A stretch of DNA of 40,558 bases from Nanobdellota archaeon. GTDB taxonomy: Archaea > Nanobdellota > Nanobdellia > Parvarchaeales > Parvarchaeaceae. Shown here piece by piece: positions 15,436 to 24,041 of this stretch. Each line of letters starts with the position of its first letter. Position 1 is the first letter of the stretch. Where the stretch lies: contig JAJYZA010000006.1 of NCBI GenBank assembly GCA_021800365.1, positions 1-40,558 on the forward strand. The letters run 5' to 3'. The position numbers were made by a program, and so were the translations under genes. The notes beneath the pieces are model-generated. The model saw nothing but the letters and a program-made list of their open reading frames with translations. It was not told the DNA's origin and made no database searches.

Positions 15436-16449
15436 ATGCGCGAGATTCTTATACGATCTAGGGCACCTTTAAGAATAAGCTTTGCCGGCGGCGGGACTGA
15501 TATAAAAGAATATTACGAATCCCGCGGGGGGGCCGTAATATCTGCGACTATAGCTAAATACGACTATGTGACGCTACGCCCTCGTGAAGATGATTTATTT
15601 AGGATCCGCGAAGAAAGCTTTGGGATAGATTATTCCGGCAGCATCCACACTAGGCCGGAAAATCACGAAAAATCCAGATTTTTCAATGCTATAATGGATC
15701 ATTTCTCACCGGAGACGGGCTTTGACATAATAACACACAGCGATGTAGTGTACGGTTCTGGTTTGGGTTCTTCGTCAACCATGGTGGTGGCACTTGTAGG
15801 CGCTTTCAATGCTTGGTTAAACTTGAACCTAAGTAACTATGAGATAGCCGAAACCGCCTATAAGATAGAACGCCAGGATCTTGCTATTGAAGGCGGGAAG
15901 CAAGACCAATATGCAGCAACGTTCGGTGGGTTTAATTTCATGGAATTCTCAAAATCACAGGTAGTAGTGAACCAGATGCGCCTGAAGAAAAGCACTATAT
16001 ACGACCTGCAATTCCGCGCTCTGTTAGTCAATACCGGCTCTACACGAATATCTAGTCAAATAATAAAAAGACAAAAGATGCGCCTTTCCAGCGAGAAGGT
16101 TCTAAAGCATTACAGAGAATTGAAGCGATTGGCCGTAGAAATAAAAAATAAGCTGTATAAAGATGAACTAGACGACTTGGGACCGATTCTTACAGAAGAA
16201 TGGGAGCACAAAAAGATGTTATCGCCCGGGATCTCAAACAAAAATATAGAAAATATATTTACTATAGCGAAAAGAAACGGGTCTGTTGGAGGCAAACTTT
16301 TAGGTGCTGGTGGCGGTGGATATGCACTTCTATTGACGAATGAGGAAAACAGGCATAAACTAATTTCTGCGCTTTCAAAACATAAATATGAAGTAACTAA
16401 CGTTGAATTTGTACCTAGCGGGTTGGAATCGTGGATAAGGCGCGTCTAA
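15436..16449 (+). CDS. GHMP-family sugar kinase, HddA-like, third copy
   Basis: A 337-residue GHMP kinase, more distant from the other two than they are from each other. The motifs are GGGTDIKEYY (residues 18-27), YGSGLGSSSTM (about 110-120), EGGKQDQYAATFGG and GKLLGAGGGGYALL. It probably uses a different or longer substrate. It begins 76 bases after the preceding kinase and has its own TATA-like TTATTAAAT (15408-15416) about 25 bases before the ATG. Convergent with the SpoVR operon. Confidence 0.87.
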   Translation: MREILIRSRAPLRISFAGGGTDIKEYYESRGGAVISATIAKYDYVTLRPREDDLFRIREESFGIDYSGSIHTRPENHEKSRFFNAIMDHFSPETGFDIITHSDVVYGSGLGSSSTMVVALVGAFNAWLNLNLSNYEIAETAYKIERQDLAIEGGKQDQYAATFGGFNFMEFSKSQVVVNQMRLKKSTIYDLQFRALLVNTGSTRISSQIIKRQKMRLSSEKVLKHYRELKRLAVEIKNKLYKDELDDLGPILTEEWEHKKMLSPGISNKNIENIFTIAKRNGSVGGKLLGAGGGGYALLLTNEENRHKLISALSKHKYEVTNVEFVPSGLESWIRRV

Positions 16450-16524
16450 GTTGAGAAAAACAACTCAGCGGTAAGAAAGACAAACTTCAATGTAAATAAA
16501 GGGCTAATTCTAAAAATTCTTGAG

Positions 16525-16532
16525 TTTTAAAT
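16525..16532 (+). promoter_or_regulatory. Orphan TATA-like box in the gap after the third kinase
   Basis: TTTTAAAT would place a transcript start near 16555. Only an eight-codon frame (ATG at 16560) follows before the 3' end of the convergent spoVR gene. It may be chance in AT-rich DNA or drive a short RNA antisense to the end of spoVR. Confidence 0.2.
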
Positions 16533-16622
16533 ATGTGTCCCGCGCCAGCGAAAGCTTCTATGAAAACATTTCTTTTGACAATCTAACATTAAAGAAGGGT
16601 AAATTCATTAGAAAAATCAACT

Positions 16623-18230
16623 TTATTCCGATTCGGATTTCTCTTCTAAATCAAATCTCGGTCCGCTGCCATCCTCTATCTTTTCTACTTTTTTTCCACC
16701 GACTTCGACATAGAGTATTAGCGGCTGCCCTTTTTTGTCCATTGTTTCCAAAGAAACCGGCAAATTCAATAACTTAGATAGTCTTAATAGAGAGCGCCTA
16801 GTCATCTTGTTATTAAGACTAAACACTGCCGTAACTTCTTCTGACAATTTACTCTCTTTCTTAAGCATGTTGCTATAGCGGTTTATAAAACTTAGGTCCT
16901 GTCTGAGCGGTAGATTATCTCCGAGAAATTCGCCCTTTGGAATATAAATCATTGGCATATAGTTCTCCGTCCTTAAAAGCAATTCAAACCTCATCAAGTC
17001 CGGATCCAACTCCTCTTGCATCGTCTTTTTCATCCGATCTAAGATCCACTTTCCCCATGGACTATCTTCGACTTGCGATTTTATCAAGAACATCCTTTTT
17101 TCTATTATCTCCTCCGAAAGAGTCTTTAAGAAATCTTTATTTGCATATGAAAATATGAATTCCCAGTCTGTGTTATGCTTAACTATGTGCAGTATTTCTT
17201 CCAGGCCTTTTCCCTCATTTTTACTGTAATTACGTTTTTCCTCATCAGTTAGAAGCTCGTAGACGGGGCCATGCTTCCCTTCATTCCATCTTTTTTCTAT
17301 GTTCTGAAAAAGCCTAAAGCCCAAGAAATAAGGCATTTGTGGCTCAGATAATACATCTGCCACGGATAAGAATTTGTGTTTCATCTCCCAGCCAAGCCCC
17401 AAATCTTCTTTCGTGACCTCTTCTATATATTTATTTTCAACAAAGCTTGCAAATCCCTCATGTATTATTTTAAGTCGTGTTACCGAGATACTTAGCTGAT
17501 TTATATCATACACCATGTCGAGTATTTCTTTTTCCCAGCCATTCCAAGTCATATTGTCAAGTACGAACTTATAGACATCAAAGACGTCCTGCTTAGGAAA
17601 ATCTTTTTCTTTGCCGTAATAATCTAATTTCGGTTCTTTGTGTAAATCCTTATATATATCTACTAGACTGCTGAGTGTCTGTGTTAAGTTATAAAACTCT
17701 TCTGTTTCGTTTATGCCGATAACTTCTTCTATTTTCCTATACCTGCTGCGATATGACTCATGTTTATTGTTGTTTATTTCAAGCGTCTTGCTTAATTTAT
17801 TGTTATCTATCACATGAAGGTGACCATAAACATGCGCGATCACGCTTAATATCTCATCGCGTGTGTCGTTCTGGTTTATAAATACTTCAGTATATTCCTG
17901 ATTTTCTACCATAGCATAGAATTTGTTTCCGACTTGTTCAAAGAGCGAGTATTGCCTATATTGCATCATATTTTCATTTATTACCTTATTCTGGCCCGTA
18001 TCCCAAGTCGGAAGTGGGTTCTGCCACAGCGCTGATTTTTCGGCAAACTCTTCATTATCAAGAAATTTGAATTGCACGTTGCCGAATGACAAGCCAAGTT
18101 TTTCCACCATAAACTTAGCTATTTTATTGGCTTCCCGAGTGTATTTTTCATCTATTATGGAGCCCCTCATCGCTACTATTTTGACTTCACGTCCATTTAT
18201 CAGCAGTTTTTCAAGTGATTCGGTTTTCAT
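16623..18230 (-). CDS. spoVR: SpoVR/YcgB-family protein
   Basis: A 535-residue member of the SpoVR family, named for a Bacillus spore-cortex protein and found as YcgB in E. coli. Its biochemical function is not known. The family's metal-site-like residues are present: HVYGHLH (H133, H137, H139; usually HVYGHxxF) and IIHEGFASF (H257, E258; usually NEGWAS). LGLGWEMKHKF, PYFLGFRLF and RRSLLRL also match family patterns. A typical length is about 500-520. The last 25 residues are acidic. It starts one base after the YeaH-like gene and is the last gene of the prkA-prkA-yeaH-spoVR operon. YeaG, YeaH and YcgB homologues are likewise linked in many bacteria and some archaea. Confidence 0.9.
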   Translation of the reverse strand: MKTESLEKLLINGREVKIVAMRGSIIDEKYTREANKIAKFMVEKLGLSFGNVQFKFLDNEEFAEKSALWQNPLPTWDTGQNKVINENMMQYRQYSLFEQVGNKFYAMVENQEYTEVFINQNDTRDEILSVIAHVYGHLHVIDNNKLSKTLEINNNKHESYRSRYRKIEEVIGINETEEFYNLTQTLSSLVDIYKDLHKEPKLDYYGKEKDFPKQDVFDVYKFVLDNMTWNGWEKEILDMVYDINQLSISVTRLKIIHEGFASFVENKYIEEVTKEDLGLGWEMKHKFLSVADVLSEPQMPYFLGFRLFQNIEKRWNEGKHGPVYELLTDEEKRNYSKNEGKGLEEILHIVKHNTDWEFIFSYANKDFLKTLSEEIIEKRMFLIKSQVEDSPWGKWILDRMKKTMQEELDPDLMRFELLLRTENYMPMIYIPKGEFLGDNLPLRQDLSFINRYSNMLKKESKLSEEVTAVFSLNNKMTRRSLLRLSKLLNLPVSLETMDKKGQPLILYVEVGGKKVEKIEDGSGPRFDLEEKSESE

Positions 18231-18231
18231 A

Positions 18232-19377
18232 TTAATCCAGTAACTGATCCAGCACCTTCTTAACGTTTTGGTATGAAGCGTCGTTTCCGGATTTAACCGC
18301 TTTTATCTTTTCTTTGTCCAATGATACAAGTAAGTCATAAAATGGTTCATTGTCAGACATGTAAATCCCATTATAAAACTGGCCGCCGTTTTTCCCAGCA
18401 GTTAAGCCAACCTGCAGATAAAATAATTTTGTAAGCTTTGGAATTAGCTGTTGCAATGTGTCTTTTATCGGACTTATACTTTCTCCGTTATTGTCACCAT
18501 CCGTTATGTGCAGCACAAAAACATCTTCTTCCTCATATTTTATTCTATCCTTAAACGCCCCTTGAGAATCATATGGCTTGCCTTCCATCATCGCCAGTAT
18601 GGTCTGATATACTGGATTAAAAGCAGTGCTCCCCTCGGAAATTAACTTAAAGAAATCCTTTCTACTCTTTGTGCCTATCTCCCACGCCACATCTGTATGT
18701 GCTACAAACCGCACCTTTACGTTATTTTCGTACTTATTTCTGAGCCAAAATTCGATTAATCCGGCAATGGTCGCTGAAAATTCGGTGTATGGTGCCATGG
18801 ACCCGCTTACGTCCCTAACTATTATAAACGTAGCTGATTGATTCGGTATTGATTTCTCATGTATAAAATCATAACGCAAATCCTCATCCCTTACATTTAC
18901 TTTGAAACCATGCTGCTTTTTGAACTCTCCGGTCGCCATCTGTCTATCCAACATGGCCTCTATAGTCTTTTCCTGATTCTCGTTTATTCCATTTTCAGCT
19001 ATAAGCACCTGAAGCAGTTTTTTATTTTTCTTTCCTGGTTTGGTAAATTTTAACCCCCAGTTCTCCATAATTTGTTTTAGTCTTCTCGCATCTATACCTA
19101 CTTTGACTTTACTCTTCCCGCCCGGACCGCCCCCATTATTCGGTTCACCTTCTTCGCCTTCTCCTTCTCCATCATCGTCTCCATCTCCGTCGCCATCGCC
19201 ACCGGGGCCGCCCAGACCGCTATATGAGATACGCGGATTGATTTTGACCGGTATACTTTTTATAACTGTCTGACCGTTCATTATATCAACTATATTTTCA
19301 GAGGTGAGTATCAGGTCATCTTCTTTATCTATCCTACGCCTATACTTGTCTTCAGCATCCCCAATTTCATTACTCAT
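18232..19377 (-). CDS. YeaH-like (UPF0229) protein with VWA domain
   Basis: 381 residues. The N-terminal part (about 1-55) carries RRRIDKEDD. An acidic Gly/Asp/Glu linker follows (residues 55-88), then the UPF0229-type segment and a von Willebrand A domain. Its MIDAS metal site starts DVSGSM (D189, S191, S193), continues with STAFNP as the threonine loop (T near residue 259), and has HITDGDNNG as the third loop. In bacteria YeaH accompanies the PrkA-type kinase YeaG. VWA proteins beside AAA+ proteins commonly act as a pair in remodelling complexes, by analogy with MoxR-VWA systems. The ATG overlaps the stop of the preceding prkA-like gene in ATGA (19374-19377), so translation is probably coupled. 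Confidence 0.88.
   Translation of the reverse strand: MSNEIGDAEDKYRRRIDKEDDLILTSENIVDIMNGQTVIKSIPVKINPRISYSGLGGPGGDGDGDGDDDGEGEGEEGEPNNGGGPGGKSKVKVGIDARRLKQIMENWGLKFTKPGKKNKKLLQVLIAENGINENQEKTIEAMLDRQMATGEFKKQHGFKVNVRDEDLRYDFIHEKSIPNQSATFIIVRDVSGSMAPYTEFSATIAGLIEFWLRNKYENNVKVRFVAHTDVAWEIGTKSRKDFFKLISEGSTAFNPVYQTILAMMEGKPYDSQGAFKDRIKYEEEDVFVLHITDGDNNGESISPIKDTLQQLIPKLTKLFYLQVGLTAGKNGGQFYNGIYMSDNEPFYDLLVSLDKEKIKAVKSGNDASYQNVKKVLDQLLD
19112..19216 (-). repeat. Low-complexity Gly/Asp/Glu linker in the YeaH-like gene
   Basis: Simple-sequence coding region for alternating Gly, Asp and Glu residues, with Gly-Pro-Gly ends. It is probably a flexible hinge between the N-terminal segment and the VWA part. 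The repeated GAT/GGC-like codons make it prone to length change. Confidence 0.6.
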
Positions 19378-21215
19378 ATAAACAAACTGCCCTCTTTGTA
19401 AATCTTCAGCGCCTCGTCAACCGCCTCATCAAAATAATTAAGCTTGATTTTTAGGAAACTCGTTACATAGCGATACATCTCCGTAGTTTTATCCATGTCT
19501 TTATGCTCTTCGCCGAGAAATTCCTCATATTTACTTTCTTTTTTCACAAGGTCTTTATCTTCTCTTGCGATTATAAATCGAAATAGGTCGTCAAACTTAA
19601 CTGAATAATTCGCGATCCCTAGTGGCATTTTCATGTATCTAAAATCCTTTAATCCACTCTTTAGCAGATCTATGTCAAGATGCATACTTGCTTCTAAAAG
19701 ATGTCCCTTTTCATCTTTGAAGTCATTCTCATCCTTGTTGTTCAGCAGGTGGTTCATAAGCGATTCGACTGTACTAGTGTAATCTAAGAATTTCTCTCTA
19801 AAATAAAAAGATAAGATAGCATAATCCACATCGGCGGTCACTGCATCGACAACTTCTTTTTCTATGTAGCTCTTTATAATCTCTACAGTGTCTCCGCTAT
19901 CTATTTTATTTTCTAGATTTAAAACGTAATCTCTTACATTTGAAAAGGAAAGGTAGTTTTTTACACCGCTGAAATTGTGATTAAAATCTACTAATGTGCT
20001 TATAGATCGCGACGAAACCCCTTCAGTCCAGCCACTTTTATATTTTCCATCTTCGTCAAATATTATTTTTTTAGTCGCCAGTTCGTAATATGCAAACTTG
20101 TTATGGCCCTCCTTGGATAGATATGCATTATAACTAGGCACAAGCTTCTCTAGGAATTTCGACATCGACTGAGTCACGTTTTTCTCGAGTTCATCCAGTT
20201 TTGACGAATCGTAATAGTTCAAAAGTTCCAGAACCTCGTCTAAATCTTCGGGAAATTCGTTTATAATCTGGCTATCTATTCTAGAGAGGACATTAAACTT
20301 TGATATGTATTCTAATGCATTTGGAATTTTTTTTACGAATGGTAACCCAAAATTCTCTGCTAGGCGTTTTTCTTCTGAATATGACAGATTTCGTCGCATC
20401 TCAACTCTTATTATTCTTTCCAACAGTGGTCTGGATTCGGCTTCTGCATCGTCTGACATTGTCCTCATGAAACCTTCGTTACTATGAATTATTATTAAGC
20501 CGTCTATTGGGATATGGTTTCCTACGGTATCCGTTATATTGTTGTCATAAAGATTGCTAAGCAATTGAAATGCCTTTGGATTAATGTGTTCTACTTTTGT
20601 TTTATCCGCACTTATGGTGAGGATAGATCTATTCGCATTTTTTAAGATATTTATAAAAAATGGCGTTAATACGTTTTCCCCAAGTTCAACGACAGAAGAT
20701 TGAGGTAACAACGGTTCTAATTCTATCTTATCCGCAGTGACTAGTGTTTTCTCTAGCCTACTTTCACACTGACTGCAAATTTCTGGTCTTTTTAAGTTAC
20801 TTGCCATAGTTTCTCCAGTCTTTATTACTTCTGCCAAGCGATCTGAAAGTACTGATCTATATAGATTATATGGATTCTCATTGTATGGACATCTTGACCC
20901 ATCTATTTTAAGGGTAAGCGGCGGATTCTGTCTACAATGTCTCTTATAGGTCCTTATAACACTGTTTATAAGTTCAGTTTTCCCGCTTCCGCTTGGGCCT
21001 ATAAGGAGAAGTATCGGCACGTATCCCTGTTTTGATACATACACAGCCTGTTCAAAGGCTGCCATCAAGTTCTCTTTTACCTCTTTTACGCCAAGAAGAT
21101 CTGGAAGAATCTTTCCATTGCTTTTCTGAGAGTAAACTTTTATACTTCTCTCTATTGTCTCGGCGGTAGTCTCCTCTTTCTTTTGGGCGAGTTTTTCAAG
21201 CCCGGATTCAGTCAT
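19374..21215 (-). CDS. PrkA-type AAA+ protein (second copy)
   Basis: 613 residues, close in length to bacterial YeaG/PrkA (about 630-640). The Walker A motif GPSGSGKT is at residues 73-80. The family signature GSRCPYNENPYNLY (about 106-119) is intact, a CSQC pair lies at 147-150, and GLIIIHSNEGF is the sensor-like segment. RPLLERIIRVEMRRNLSY resembles the arginine-finger region. Bacterial PrkA was reported as a serine protein kinase with a C-terminal kinase-like domain, and that activity is debated. A kinase function here is only by homology. It lies eight bases after the first copy and overlaps the YeaH-like gene by four, in the middle of the operon. Confidence 0.88.
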   Translation of the reverse strand: MTESGLEKLAQKKEETTAETIERSIKVYSQKSNGKILPDLLGVKEVKENLMAAFEQAVYVSKQGYVPILLLIGPSGSGKTELINSVIRTYKRHCRQNPPLTLKIDGSRCPYNENPYNLYRSVLSDRLAEVIKTGETMASNLKRPEICSQCESRLEKTLVTADKIELEPLLPQSSVVELGENVLTPFFINILKNANRSILTISADKTKVEHINPKAFQLLSNLYDNNITDTVGNHIPIDGLIIIHSNEGFMRTMSDDAEAESRPLLERIIRVEMRRNLSYSEEKRLAENFGLPFVKKIPNALEYISKFNVLSRIDSQIINEFPEDLDEVLELLNYYDSSKLDELEKNVTQSMSKFLEKLVPSYNAYLSKEGHNKFAYYELATKKIIFDEDGKYKSGWTEGVSSRSISTLVDFNHNFSGVKNYLSFSNVRDYVLNLENKIDSGDTVEIIKSYIEKEVVDAVTADVDYAILSFYFREKFLDYTSTVESLMNHLLNNKDENDFKDEKGHLLEASMHLDIDLLKSGLKDFRYMKMPLGIANYSVKFDDLFRFIIAREDKDLVKKESKYEEFLGEEHKDMDKTTEMYRYVTSFLKIKLNYFDEAVDEALKIYKEGSLFI

Positions 21216-21223
21216 AAGGAGCC

Positions 21224-23434
21224 TTAACTTTTATTCGTAAACAGGTTATAGGCCACTCTTGCGCATTGATCGCAATAGCCGATTCCCTTTAACTTTTTGA
21301 TTATCCTATCCTGATCCAGCTCCGTTGACATGCTAGCGACCGTCGTGCTGATTTTTTCCACCACTGCCTTTACTATCTCGGGGTGTCTTTGGATTATAGT
21401 CGGTGTAAGATCTTTAACAAGTTCATCAACGCTTTTCTTGTTGTCAAACATCGCCCTATCATTTATTATGCCATATATGCTCTCGCGCATTAGATCACTT
21501 CTTATATTGGCTCTTTTCTCTAGGTCGATCACAAAGGAGTAATCCAATGCCTGCGTCACACCGAACATTGGAACTCTAGCGCTTTTGTCCTCTTTTTTGC
21601 TGGCACCCAGCTTCTCCATGTAATATACGTTTATGACATACTTATTGACTAGGCCATATACCTTTTCCTCACCGTATTCTACAAGTGAAACATCCGTTTT
21701 CATGAATTGCTTTATTTCGCCGTAAGCATCGCTTATTATAGTCGCACCATCTCCATGTTCCCTAGGCTGGAGTCTTGTTTTTGTCTCGGAGGATAGGTCC
21801 TCTAAGGTGTTCAAGAAGTCTTCCAGATATTTCGTTCCGCCATCCAATACCGTTGCAAGGCACACTTTATTGTCGAGTTCCTCTTTCGGCAAACGAGCAG
21901 ATTTAACGGCCATCTCTCTGCTGAATAGAGCGTACTTGCGCAATTTATCCGGAGATTTTATTAGGTCGTCATACGGTATGCCTAGTTTTACCCCCTCTTC
22001 CAATTCAAGCAATGGCTTTTGCGTGGCTTCTCTTATTATATCCTCAAGAGAAACTTTTATCTCGGGTATAAGCATTCCATCATAAAGATCTGCTTTTTGC
22101 TTAAGTGTTATATTTTCGAACTTAGATAGGCTCGCTTCTACCCACACCCTTGCCAGCATCCTTAGGAAATGAGGTGGATAATGCACGTCTAGTTCCTTTG
22201 CTGCATCGGTATATATGTTTTCAAGAGCAGCTTCTGCGTCTGACATCTTTGTCATTGACCTAAAGACGATTATATTAAGCCTACGCAAAAGATACGGCTT
22301 CATCGTATCTGTCATAGTCTTATAATCATCCATATTGGTTGTTCCTACAATCACTGCATCAAATGACTCTTTAAAAGACGGTGAAACTTTTGTCCTCATA
22401 TCCTGGGTAAAATCAAGAAGCGTCTTTGAAACCGACGCAGACCCTTTCAATACCTCACTAAGGTGTATTATGTTCCCACGCGGTGACGGTGCAGATTGGT
22501 CCCCCAAAACGCCAAAATTATAAGCTAAGACGTTTGAATTGTCGCCCGAAAGCTCATTTAATGCCTTGTACCACATCTTTCCTCCAAAGATCCCTTTAAA
22601 GTCGACGTGCTGATCTTCAGCCATTACAACAGGTTCAGATACCACCAATACATCTGTATCCGTAGCTTTTTCTACCGACACTAAGTTCTCCAAAATACGC
22701 TGTATTCTTTCAGTATCTGGCTCTCCATCTTCGCGAAAGACATATTTCTTTAATGAATTTACTATCGTGCCTACTACCTCATCTTTTGTGGAACTTCCAA
22801 CGGTTCTCTTGTTTATTGTCGGACCCTGCCAGTATTCATTTGTACTTTCCTGCAAATTGTCTATAATGTCTTCTATGCCAGTCTTCTTACCCGGACCAAG
22901 CAGAGCCCTTTGTAGCAGATAAATCTCGTCCTGTATATTTTCAGCTAAGGTTATCTTCCTATTGCCGGTAGTACCAAGACGATTTTGTACGTCAGCAATA
23001 AAATCGCCTCTAATGTCACCAAGATCATCAAGTGCATGATTGCTACTAAGACCGTCTAAATCCAACTTAAGGAGATACTGCGTTCCTTCGTCCGTCTCAG
23101 AATAAACGCGCATGGTTTCAACAAGAGTATTCACAAAGTCACTTTTACCGGCTCCCGGTGGTGCGATTATAGTAATAATTTTGTTCCTTATATTGGGATT
23201 TCTAGCGCCGCGTTTTAACAGAGACACAAACTCGTCCGCAAAACCGCTTGAATCAAATCGCGTATTTATATTTCTTTCATCATCCTTCTGTTTTATTAAG
23301 AACTGCCACCGTCCGTCCTTCCTTCCATACCTATTTATTGCAGCTAGACCTCGCTGAAACGCATTGTAGAACACGTACGGCTTATCCTTACCGTATTCAA
23401 GAAACTCCGCTAAAGATAGCTTAGACTTTACCAT
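21224..23434 (-). CDS. PrkA-like AAA+ protein (first copy, divergent)
   Basis: 736 residues. The Walker A motif APPGAGKS is at 91-98. Later segments with family character are DVLVVSEPVVMAEDQHVDF, VIVGTTNMDDY, KPYLLRRLNIIVF and HYPPHFLRMLARVW. The C-terminus adds GYCDQCARVAYNLF with a CxxC pair (721, 724), possibly half of a metal site. It is longer and more divergent than the second copy and lacks the CPYNENPYNLY signature. Two dissimilar PrkA proteins encoded side by side suggest a hetero-oligomeric ring (inference); some haloarchaea also carry paired prkA genes. The start at 23434 has a strong Shine-Dalgarno site, which marks it as the first, leadered gene of the operon. Confidence 0.85.
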   Translation of the reverse strand: MVKSKLSLAEFLEYGKDKPYVFYNAFQRGLAAINRYGRKDGRWQFLIKQKDDERNINTRFDSSGFADEFVSLLKRGARNPNIRNKIITIIAPPGAGKSDFVNTLVETMRVYSETDEGTQYLLKLDLDGLSSNHALDDLGDIRGDFIADVQNRLGTTGNRKITLAENIQDEIYLLQRALLGPGKKTGIEDIIDNLQESTNEYWQGPTINKRTVGSSTKDEVVGTIVNSLKKYVFREDGEPDTERIQRILENLVSVEKATDTDVLVVSEPVVMAEDQHVDFKGIFGGKMWYKALNELSGDNSNVLAYNFGVLGDQSAPSPRGNIIHLSEVLKGSASVSKTLLDFTQDMRTKVSPSFKESFDAVIVGTTNMDDYKTMTDTMKPYLLRRLNIIVFRSMTKMSDAEAALENIYTDAAKELDVHYPPHFLRMLARVWVEASLSKFENITLKQKADLYDGMLIPEIKVSLEDIIREATQKPLLELEEGVKLGIPYDDLIKSPDKLRKYALFSREMAVKSARLPKEELDNKVCLATVLDGGTKYLEDFLNTLEDLSSETKTRLQPREHGDGATIISDAYGEIKQFMKTDVSLVEYGEEKVYGLVNKYVINVYYMEKLGASKKEDKSARVPMFGVTQALDYSFVIDLEKRANIRSDLMRESIYGIINDRAMFDNKKSVDELVKDLTPTIIQRHPEIVKAVVEKISTTVASMSTELDQDRIIKKLKGIGYCDQCARVAYNLFTNKS

Positions 23435-23438
23435 ATTT

Positions 23439-23448
23439 CCCCTCCCCT
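23439..23448 (-). promoter_or_regulatory. Strong Shine-Dalgarno site of the prkA operon
   Basis: AGGGGAGGGG on the minus strand ends four bases before the ATG at 23434. A leader with such a site is unusual in this window, where most first genes are leaderless. It implies translational control or high initiation for the operon. A/T-rich TATA candidates lie further upstream around 23470-23495. Confidence 0.6.
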
Positions 23449-23590
23449 ATTGACTTAATTGATTTTTTAAGTAATTACTATAATAAATACCTTTTTTTAC
23501 ATTATTTACGAAGATTTTAGCTTAAAAATTGGAATTATTCCAATTAATCGACTTTTAAAGCTTTTCTGTGCGCAGACTTGCTTTGTTGGT

Positions 23591-24034
23591 CTAAAGATTT
23601 ATCCGCATTTCAACCTCTCCGGTTGGTGCGAGACCGCACTTTTCATAAAATGGGATGTTTGCCTTTGAACAGTCTAGAATTACTTTATAACAATTTCTTT
23701 TTCGTGCTTCATCTAATAAGTATGTTATCAGGGCCTTTCCGACGCCTTTTCCACGATATGCGCTGTCGGTAACTACATTTTCTATGTGCCCATACGGCCT
23801 TGCACCGTGAGAGAGGTTTAACTGCAGTAGTAAAGTCGCCGTGCCGACGACTTTATTCTCCGATTCATATACCACTAGGAGATTAGTTTTATCTTCTAAG
23901 ATCGCAGTTAGGCTCCGCTCAAACGTATCCTTCGTTATCTGCTCATCTTCCTTTGTTTTTTTGCTCAATTGATAGGTTAATCCCAGTAAATCACCTAAAT
24001 CTTCAATTCTAGCCGGCCGTATAATCCAAGACAT
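23591..24034 (-). CDS. gna1: Glucosamine 6-phosphate N-acetyltransferase, Gna1-like (GNAT)
   Basis: A 147-residue GNAT enzyme matching eukaryotic Gna1. GHIENVV is at 82-88, the acetyl-CoA loop RGKGVGK at 94-100, NCYKVILDCS at 114-123, FYEKCGL at 129-135, and the ending VEMRINL resembles the yeast enzyme's VEMQIRK (from memory). Gna1 makes GlcNAc-6-phosphate from GlcN-6-phosphate and acetyl-CoA. It is the last gene of a three-gene unit behind a nucleotidyltransferase (seven bases away) and a phosphohexomutase. Together these would convert GlcN-6-P to UDP-GlcNAc in the eukaryotic order, with acetylation before the mutase. The small size and the ILDCSKANIPFYEKCG region argue against a general GNAT acetyltransferase. 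Confidence 0.85.
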   Translation of the reverse strand: MSWIIRPARIEDLGDLLGLTYQLSKKTKEDEQITKDTFERSLTAILEDKTNLLVVYESENKVVGTATLLLQLNLSHGARPYGHIENVVTDSAYRGKGVGKALITYLLDEARKRNCYKVILDCSKANIPFYEKCGLAPTGEVEMRINL

Positions 24035-24041
24035 ATATTAT

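Noticed and set aside
16520-16777. 85-codon plus-strand frame
   Set aside because: Overlaps the 3' end of spoVR in antisense and shows no protein-like pattern or ribosome site.
19040-19273. 77-codon plus-strand frame rich in Ser and Pro
   Set aside because: It is the antisense of the Gly/Asp/Glu linker of the YeaH-like gene.
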